From an uncultured Collinsella sp. (lineage in GTDB: Bacteria; Actinomycetota; Coriobacteriia; Coriobacteriales; Coriobacteriaceae): a stretch of DNA of 64,000 nucleotides. Where the stretch lies: contig UQIN01000011.1 in the NCBI GenBank assembly GCA_900541035.1, positions 9,530-73,529 on the forward strand, written 5' to 3'. This document shows, piece after piece, positions 58,947 through 64,000 of this stretch; position 1 is the first letter of the stretch, and every line of letters begins with the position of its first letter. A program made the position numbers and the translations under genes. The notes below the pieces were generated by a model, which was not told where the DNA came from, made no database searches, and saw only the letters and a program-made list of their open reading frames with translations.

Positions 58947-59978
58947 ATGCCGGACAACGGATCGATTCAAAAGAAAGACGCGCACGAGATGACTCATGGG
59001 CGTCCTGTCCAGATAACCGAGCATACGACGGTAACCGATCTGCAGCCCAGCCTGTCCGATGTCGTGTGCGCAAACAAAAAGCTGCAGATTGGCTTTATCG
59101 TTGCGCTCGTGGTACTGGCGCTGTTGTCGGGCTTTGTAGCTCGTCCGCATTTTGCCGATACCAAGACCTGGGACTCCACCATCGAGGTCATCGATCAAAA
59201 GAAGGGCAATGTTTTGGCGCTCACGACCTCGTGCGTCGCCCTATCTGCGGGTATCACCGCGCTGCCGGGCGATACGGGAACGCCGGTTGCCGAGCAGCTC
59301 GCGCAGCTTTCGGGAAACTTGGGTATCGTGCTTGCCGTGCTCTATCTGGAGAAATATCTGCTGACCATTTTGTGGTCGGTTGGCCTGGGCATCCTAATTC
59401 CGTTTGCGTTGGTGCTCTTTGCGGTGTCGCTCGGCATTCACGGGCGCTGGAGCACGAGCACTGTCCTGCGCCGTGTGGCGACACGCGTACTGGTGGTTGC
59501 CGTGATCGGCATGGCGCTCGTGCCCGCGAGCGTATGGGTGTCGCAAAAGGTCGATGAAACGTATCGCGTAAGTATTGAGCAAGCTGAGCAAAAGGCTGCG
59601 GACGCTGCGGACGCGGCCGACACCACGGACAAGTCAGCCGAGACCAGCTCAAAATCGAACAAGAAAAAATCCGAGGCCACGGAGTCCAAAAACGTGCTCG
59701 AGCAGTTGACTGATGGGGCATCGAGCCTTGTTACGTCGGTGACCAGCGGCGCCAAGCAGATGACCGATGAGATCGTGCGGCAGGTAACCGATCTGATTGA
59801 AGGCGTCATCGTGATGATCGTGACTTCGTGCGTTATCCCGCTGCTGGTGCTCGTGGCGTTCCTGTGGCTGGGACACGTACTGCTGGGGATCGATATCTCC
59901 GGTCCCGCGAACTATCTGACGGGCCGCTTTCTGAGCGCTCCTTCCAAGCACGCCAAAAAGGGCGGACAGTCCGAGTAG
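58947..59978 (+). CDS. Multi-pass membrane protein, unknown
   Basis: 343 residues. Membrane segments at about 48-67, 126-140, 145-165, 175-198 and 285-315; between the last two lies a charged, Ala/Asp/Lys/Ser-rich stretch (about 210-260). Lys-rich cytoplasmic end. No family recognised. Placed between lacF and lacA on the same strand but with its own terminator. Confidence 0.7.
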   Translation: MPDNGSIQKKDAHEMTHGRPVQITEHTTVTDLQPSLSDVVCANKKLQIGFIVALVVLALLSGFVARPHFADTKTWDSTIEVIDQKKGNVLALTTSCVALSAGITALPGDTGTPVAEQLAQLSGNLGIVLAVLYLEKYLLTILWSVGLGILIPFALVLFAVSLGIHGRWSTSTVLRRVATRVLVVAVIGMALVPASVWVSQKVDETYRVSIEQAEQKAADAADAADTTDKSAETSSKSNKKKSEATESKNVLEQLTDGASSLVTSVTSGAKQMTDEIVRQVTDLIEGVIVMIVTSCVIPLLVLVAFLWLGHVLLGIDISGPANYLTGRFLSAPSKHAKKGGQSE

Positions 59979-60013
59979 CTAAAACAGCTGTATATACCGG
60001 GGAATACCGCCGA

Positions 60014-60048
60014 AGGGCGGCCGAGATGCGTTCTCGGCCGCCCTTTTT
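60014..60048 (+). terminator. Terminator upstream of lacAB
   Basis: Perfect 13-bp stem AGGGCGGCCGAGA/TCTCGGCCGCCCT, then TTTT. Confidence 0.93.
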
Positions 60049-60287
60049 GTTTGTTGAATACGTGACAAGCCGGGCATTCCCTGAATCCAAACGGTCAGCA
60101 ATCATCCGTGAACGGTATTTGTTCAAAAAAGAACAAAGATAAACAAATAGTTGTTGCAGTTACTGTTCGAATGTGTTCAAATAAACATGAACAGTGAAGA
60201 ACCGCACATTCAGATGCCCGGACCTGAACGCGATTCAACACTTCCAAACAGAAACTACGCACCTGCGTATCTCTCAAGGAGGATGTC
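60049..60287 (+). promoter_or_regulatory. lacAB control region
   Basis: AT-rich. Palindrome TTTGTTCAAAAAAGAACAAA at 60118-60137, then GTTACTGTTCGAAT at 60159-60172, which matches 39275-39288 in front of the DeoR-family gene at 13 of 14 positions. Candidate site for that regulator. AAGGAGG lies before ATG 60288. Confidence 0.55.
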
Positions 60288-60716
60288 ATGAGGGTTGTAA
60301 TCGCTTCCGATGCCGACGGTATGTCGATGAAGGAGTCCATCAAGGAGATGCTCATCGCCGACGGTCACGAGGTCGTCGACTATTCCGAGACCCCTGCCGC
60401 GGACTTTGTCGATTCCGCGACCGCCGTTGCCAAGGACCTGCTGGAGCACAAGGATTCCCAGGGCTTCGCATTCGATAAGTACGGCGTCGGCTCCTATATG
60501 GCCGCCGTCAAGATTAAGGGTATGGTCGTCGCCAACATTTCCGACGAGCGTTCCGCCTACATGACCCGCGAGCACAACGGCTCGCGCATGGTCACCATGG
60601 GCCCGGGCGTTGTGGGCACCGAGGTCGCCAAGAAGATCGCCCGCGAGTTCCTGCGCGCCCAGTACGCCGGCGGCCGTCACCAGATCCGTGTCGACATGCT
60701 CAACAAGATGGCCTAA
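60288..60716 (+). CDS. lacA: Galactose-6-phosphate isomerase subunit LacA
   Basis: 142 residues, RpiB/LacAB fold. SDERSAYMTREHNGSRMVTMGPGVVG and GGRHQIRVDMLNKM match LacA closely. With LacB it converts galactose-6-phosphate to tagatose-6-phosphate. The lacB gene is 63 bp downstream. Confidence 0.95.
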   Translation: MRVVIASDADGMSMKESIKEMLIADGHEVVDYSETPAADFVDSATAVAKDLLEHKDSQGFAFDKYGVGSYMAAVKIKGMVVANISDERSAYMTREHNGSRMVTMGPGVVGTEVAKKIAREFLRAQYAGGRHQIRVDMLNKMA

Positions 60717-60779
60717 CGAGAGCCACCGAGAACTCGAACTTCTACCTCAACTTGTGAATTCAGACGAAAGGACGTTCTG

Positions 60780-61304
60780 ATGAAGAAGACCATCGCAATC
60801 GGTTGCGACCATATCGTTACGGACGAGAAGATCTATCTGGCCGACCGCCTGGAGCAGGCTGGTTACAAGGTGCTCGACTGCGGCACTTACAGCCACACCC
60901 GTACGCACTATCCCATCTACGGCAAGGCCGTGGGCGAGGCTGTTGCCAGCGGCAAGGCCGACTTTGGCGTGGCCCTGTGCGGCACCGGCATCGGCATCAC
61001 CAACGCCGTCAACAAGGTTCCCGGCGCCCGCTGCGCCCTGGTTCGCGACATGACCTCTGCCCTGTATGCCCGTCGCGAGCTCAACGCCAACATCGTGGGC
61101 TTTGGCGGCAAGATTACCGGCGAGTTCCTGATGGCCGATATCATGCTTGCCTTCCTGGAGGAGCCCTACGAGAAGACCCCCGAGCACGATGCCCTGATCG
61201 CCAAGATCGATGCCTGCAATAAGGCCGACGCCGAGGCTCAGGCTGACCCGCACTTCTTTGACGAGTTCCTCGAGAAGTGGGACCGCGGCGAGTACCACGA
61301 CTAA
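60780..61304 (+). CDS. lacB: Galactose-6-phosphate isomerase subunit LacB
   Basis: 174 residues. IAIGCDHIVTDEKIYLADRLEQAGYKVLDCGTY, FGVALCGTGIGITNAVNKVPGARCALVRDM with the catalytic Cys, and the DPHFFDEFLEKWDRGEYHD end are typical LacB. GACGAAAGGA precedes the ATG. Confidence 0.96.
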   Translation: MKKTIAIGCDHIVTDEKIYLADRLEQAGYKVLDCGTYSHTRTHYPIYGKAVGEAVASGKADFGVALCGTGIGITNAVNKVPGARCALVRDMTSALYARRELNANIVGFGGKITGEFLMADIMLAFLEEPYEKTPEHDALIAKIDACNKADAEAQADPHFFDEFLEKWDRGEYHD

Positions 61305-61309
61305 GGAGG

Positions 61310-61682
61310 TTACGCGGTTTTACCAAACCGCGTAACGGGTCGACGCTGCGCGCCGCCCAGGCACCCCATCTCGCCGCTCAAACCGTCGCTCGCGTACATG
61401 AAGTACGCGTCGCTCCTCTTTCGCGGCGACCTGGGGCATCTGAGCGCCGCTCGCTGACGTTTGAGTGACCTGTGAGATCTCCCCTGTTGTTGCGAAGTGT
61501 TCTGGTACGGCGAGCTGCTCCGATAACACGTTTGCTTGCTTGGCTTGAGTGCTTCGCTCTTGGCTGTACTTGGCGATTTGCAGCTTTTCAATTGACGGCT
61601 CGCGTTTCTGTGAGGGGGCGCGGGCCGGTTTTCTATCAGCCCTATTGACTTGGTGGGCTGTCGTAAGAAAGGGAAGGCTCCT
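61310..61682. repeat. Structured intergenic element after lacB
   Basis: Starts with perfect 11-bp hairpin TTACGCGGTTT-TACC-AAACCGCGTAA (61310-61335), then imperfect inverted repeats to about 61470 (CGTACATGAAGTACG at 61393-61407; CTCAAAC/GTTTGAG). A related hairpin with the same TACC loop follows lacC2. From 61480 to 61682 nothing is recognised except GGGAAGG before lacX2. Confidence 0.7.
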
Positions 61683-62564
61683 ATGGAGTTTGTTCTTGAT
61701 AACGGTTCTATCCGCGTAGCACTGAGCACGGCGGGCGGGTCGTTCACTTCTATTACGGCCAACGGCCGTGAGTACCTGTGGCAGGGTGATCCGGCGGTCT
61801 GGTCGGGCCAGGCACCCATTTGCTTCCCGATCTGCGGTGGCCTTCGTGACGGTCACGCAATGACCATGGGCGGTCGCGAGGTAAAGCTCGCCCGCCACGG
61901 CTTTGCGCGCAAACAGGAGTGGAAACTCGAGGAACAGAGCGACAACATGGTTGCGCTGAGCTTAAGCTCTGCCGACCATGCCGAGTTGCTCGAGCAGTAC
62001 CCGTATCCGTTTAAGATCGTTGCTCGTTACACGATCGATTCGGAAAAGGTTGCCGTGTCGTACGAGGTGACCAATGAGGGCACCGAGGACATGCCGTTCT
62101 TTGTGGGCGGTCACCCCGGCTTTAAGTGCCCGCTCGACGAGGGCGAATCCTATGACGATTATGAGCTCCGTTTTGAGCAGCGTGAGGCCACCGAGCTCTG
62201 TACTGCCGTTCCCTCGACGGGCCTGATTGATGTTGAGCATCGCAGCAAGAACCCCATGATCGGCCATGACCTGCCGCTGACCCACGAACTCTTTGACTTC
62301 GCGGAGACCATCTTTGACGTGCTCGAGAGCCGCGTGGTTACGTTGACCAAGAAAACCGAGGACAAGGGCGTGCGCCTGACGTTCCCCGATATGCCGTACC
62401 TGATTGTGTGGAGCAAGCCCGAGGGCGACTTTGTGGCTGTTGAACCGTGGGGTGGTCTGTCCACCTGCTCCGACGAGGACGATATTCTGGAGCACAAGCG
62501 TGGCTGCCTGGTGGCCAAGCCGGGAGAGACCGTCACCCGCGGCTTTGAGATCGAGATCCTTTAA
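61683..62564 (+). CDS. lacX: Aldose 1-epimerase family protein (LacX-like), copy 2
   Basis: 293 residues, same length as the copy at 33790 and mostly identical (STAGGSFTSI, YLWQGDPAVWSGQAP, FAETIFDVLESR). In this setting, between lacAB and lacC, it has the classical lac-operon position. The ATG at 61683 follows GGGAAGG. Confidence 0.9.
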   Translation: MEFVLDNGSIRVALSTAGGSFTSITANGREYLWQGDPAVWSGQAPICFPICGGLRDGHAMTMGGREVKLARHGFARKQEWKLEEQSDNMVALSLSSADHAELLEQYPYPFKIVARYTIDSEKVAVSYEVTNEGTEDMPFFVGGHPGFKCPLDEGESYDDYELRFEQREATELCTAVPSTGLIDVEHRSKNPMIGHDLPLTHELFDFAETIFDVLESRVVTLTKKTEDKGVRLTFPDMPYLIVWSKPEGDFVAVEPWGGLSTCSDEDDILEHKRGCLVAKPGETVTRGFEIEIL

Positions 62565-62617
62565 CGAGTTATCGTATGTTTGGGGCGGGTTATGCCGCCC
62601 CGGAACAGGAGTTCAAC

Positions 62618-63553
62618 ATGATTCTGACCGTTACCATGAACCCGTCGATTGATACGCGCTATCAGCTCGACAAGCTGATCATCGACGATGTTAACCGCGT
62701 GACGCCCGAAAAGACCGCTGGCGGCAAGGGCCTCAACGTGAGCCGTGTGCTGCTGCAGTTGGGTGACGATGTGCTCGCGACCGGTCTGCTCGGCGGCCAC
62801 ATGGGTGCCTATATGGCCGAGCTTATGGATGCCGACGGCGTCAAAAACGACTTTGTGCCCATCGCCGGCGAGACGCGCATTTGCCTGAATATCCTGCACG
62901 AGGGTAATCAGACCGAGCTGCTCGAGAGCGGCCCGCAGATCGCCCCTGCCGAGCTCGAAGTCTTTACGGCAAAGTTCGCCGAGCTTGCTGCGAAGGCGGA
63001 CGTCGTGACCCTTTCGGGCTCGCTGCCGCGCGGCGTCGATGCCGGCTACTATGCCGAGCTGGTCAAGATTGCCGAGACGGCGGGCGCCAAGGTGTTGCTC
63101 GACACCTCGGGCGCATCGCTGGAGGCCGCGCTGGAGTCCGACGCCAAGCCCGAGCTCGTGAAGCCCAACCTCACCGAGATCAATGGCCTGCTGGGTACGT
63201 CCTTTACGACCGACGATGTCGATGCCCTGCGCGAGGCGCTTGCCGCCGACGGCCGCTTTGCCGGTATTCCCTGGGTTGTCGTCTCGATGGGTGCTGCCGG
63301 TTCGGTGGGCTTCCATGAGGGCCGCGCGTTCCGCGCCAAGACGCCCGCGATTGCCGCTGTGAACGCGACAGGTTCCGGCGACTCGACCATCGCCGGCTTC
63401 GCGCATGCCATCGCTGCCGGCGCCGATGATGTTACGGTGCTTAAGACTGCCAATACCTGCGGCAAGCTCAACGCCATGGATCCCAAGACCGGCCACCTGG
63501 TCATGGACCGCTGGGACGAGATCTACAACAGCGTTGAGGTTACCGAACTTTAG
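62618..63553 (+). CDS. lacC: Tagatose-6-phosphate kinase, copy 2
   Basis: 311 residues. Same motifs as copy 1 (MILTVTMNPS, GGKGLNVSRVL, NATGSGDSTIAGF). With lacAB and lacX upstream, tagatose-6-phosphate is the natural substrate. lacD, which would cleave tagatose-1,6-bisphosphate, is not in the window, so a class I/II aldolase elsewhere must do so. Confidence 0.93.
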   Translation: MILTVTMNPSIDTRYQLDKLIIDDVNRVTPEKTAGGKGLNVSRVLLQLGDDVLATGLLGGHMGAYMAELMDADGVKNDFVPIAGETRICLNILHEGNQTELLESGPQIAPAELEVFTAKFAELAAKADVVTLSGSLPRGVDAGYYAELVKIAETAGAKVLLDTSGASLEAALESDAKPELVKPNLTEINGLLGTSFTTDDVDALREALAADGRFAGIPWVVVSMGAAGSVGFHEGRAFRAKTPAIAAVNATGSGDSTIAGFAHAIAAGADDVTVLKTANTCGKLNAMDPKTGHLVMDRWDEIYNSVEVTEL

Positions 63554-63555
63554 AG

Positions 63556-63694
63556 TTACGGCGTTTTACCAAACGCCGTAACCAGCCGACGCTGCAAGCC
63601 CGCCAGAGCGGCAATCTGCCTTTCAGCTTCGGCGGCATGACCAGAAGGTCAATGCCGCCTCGCTTCAAGGCACCTTGCTCGCTTTGGCGGGCTT
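63556..63694. repeat. Structured intergenic element after lacC2
   Basis: Hairpin TTACGGCGTTT-TACC-AAACGCCGTAA (63556-63581), then a large hairpin: 63596-63610 pairs with 63680-63694 (AAGCCCGCCAGAGCG; one mismatch) and an inner stem GGCGGCAT/ATGCCGCC. Similar start to the element after lacB. Confidence 0.75.
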
Positions 63695-63722
63695 TCGCTG
63701 TCGTGGCCAAAACATCGGCGTG

Positions 63723-63747
63723 GTCATTGGGGACGTTCTTAAATGAC
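63723..63747. repeat. 25-bp exact repeat, plus orientation
   Basis: Begins GTCATTGGGGACGTTCTTAA; identical as reverse complement to 37969-37993. Confidence 0.85.
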
Positions 63748-63820
63748 TGCGGCAGATAGGGACGTTCCTTTTCTGCCGGCAGTTTGGGACACTCCTTACG
63801 GGACACCCCCTCCACAGCGC

Positions 63821-64000
63821 CTATGCCAGCTTGTCGATTTGCCCAATCTCCCAGAGCGGAATGTTGGCGAGCGTGCCCTCGTCTCTATATGCCGCTAACG
63901 ATGTTCTCACGCAGCGCTCGAGCTTGAACTTCTCGCGGGCAATCCTCAGACTCTTCGCTTTAAGGTTCTCTGCCGCCTTGACCTCAAGCGGAAGCACGGT
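63821..64000 (-). CDS. C-terminus of AAA ATPase with DUF4143-type domain, partial
   Basis: 59 residues: LPLEVKAAENLKAKSLRIAREKFKLERCVRTSLAAYRDEGTLANIPLWEIGQIDKLA. The EVKA...N.K..SL...R..Y..RTSL..Y...G.L.NIPL pattern matches the nuclease-like C-terminal region (DUF4143) of a large family of gut bacterial ATPases of unknown role. The rest lies beyond the window edge. Confidence 0.75.
   Translation of the reverse strand, partial: TVLPLEVKAAENLKAKSLRIAREKFKLERCVRTSLAAYRDEGTLANIPLWEIGQIDKLA

Noticed and set aside
63540..63815. 91-codon minus-strand frame near the right end
   Set aside because: Lies wholly in hairpins and the 25-bp repeat; no homology seen.

Overview
The window reads as chromosomal DNA of a high-GC gut actinobacterium. 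Gene content (an archaeal-style TopA, PTS-rich sugar loci, NiFe-hydrogenase accessory genes) points to the Coriobacteriia, most like Collinsella. That assignment is inference from gene content, not from a search.

Positions 1-18,980 are mostly housekeeping: hypA (cut by the window edge), hypB, topA, a zinc-ribbon membrane protein on the other strand bracketed by two copies of a hairpin repeat, then tmk, holB, ricT, comF, a possible nuclease-fold protein, a MITE-like element, a solute-binding lipoprotein, hpf, degV, a beta-hydroxyacid dehydrogenase with a His/Cys-rich tail, a HEAT-like protein, an isocitrate dehydrogenase-family gene and a membrane-anchored SurA-like protein.

Positions 19,000-37,000 are a host-glycan amino-sugar region: nagE-type PTS, GntR regulator, nagA, YhcH, then a cluster with the layout of known galacto-N-biose/lacto-N-biose (gnb, bgaC) loci: GH35 beta-galactosidase, PTS EIIB-EIIC-EIID, a TPR-like membrane protein, EIIA, a second GntR regulator, agaS and a second nagA. 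An aldose-epimerase-like gene and lacC follow. TGGT-N4-ACCA operators before nagE, gntR1 and the GH35 gene suggest one regulon. A 760-bp block (nagA tail, yhcH, terminator) is duplicated at 23,074 and 35,706.

Positions 37,200-43,600 hold tRNA-Thr(CGT), an orphan AgaB-like EIIB whose phosphorylatable His is Tyr, galM, a DeoR regulator, and a small defence/regulation-like patch: AlbA-type ATPase, Phd-like antitoxin and class II Fic protein, each with striking operator-like DNA or repeats nearby.

Positions 43,600-63,560 are an expanded lactose/6-phospho-galactoside system: three modules, each with a LacE-like EIICB, a LacG-like GH1 and a divergent LacI-family regulator with its own operator, then one lacF (EIIA), lacA, lacB, lacX-like and lacC. 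The working model is that PTS uptake gives phospho-disaccharides, LacG releases galactose-6-phosphate, LacAB isomerises it and LacC phosphorylates tagatose-6-phosphate; the aldolase LacD is not in the window. The end holds the C-terminus of a DUF4143-type ATPase.

The most unusual material is non-coding: a 55-bp palindromic unit repeated nine times at four loci with an ~80-bp period, a 67-69-bp hairpin family (3 copies), a 217-bp MITE-like element, an exact 25-bp repeat, and several palindromic operators.
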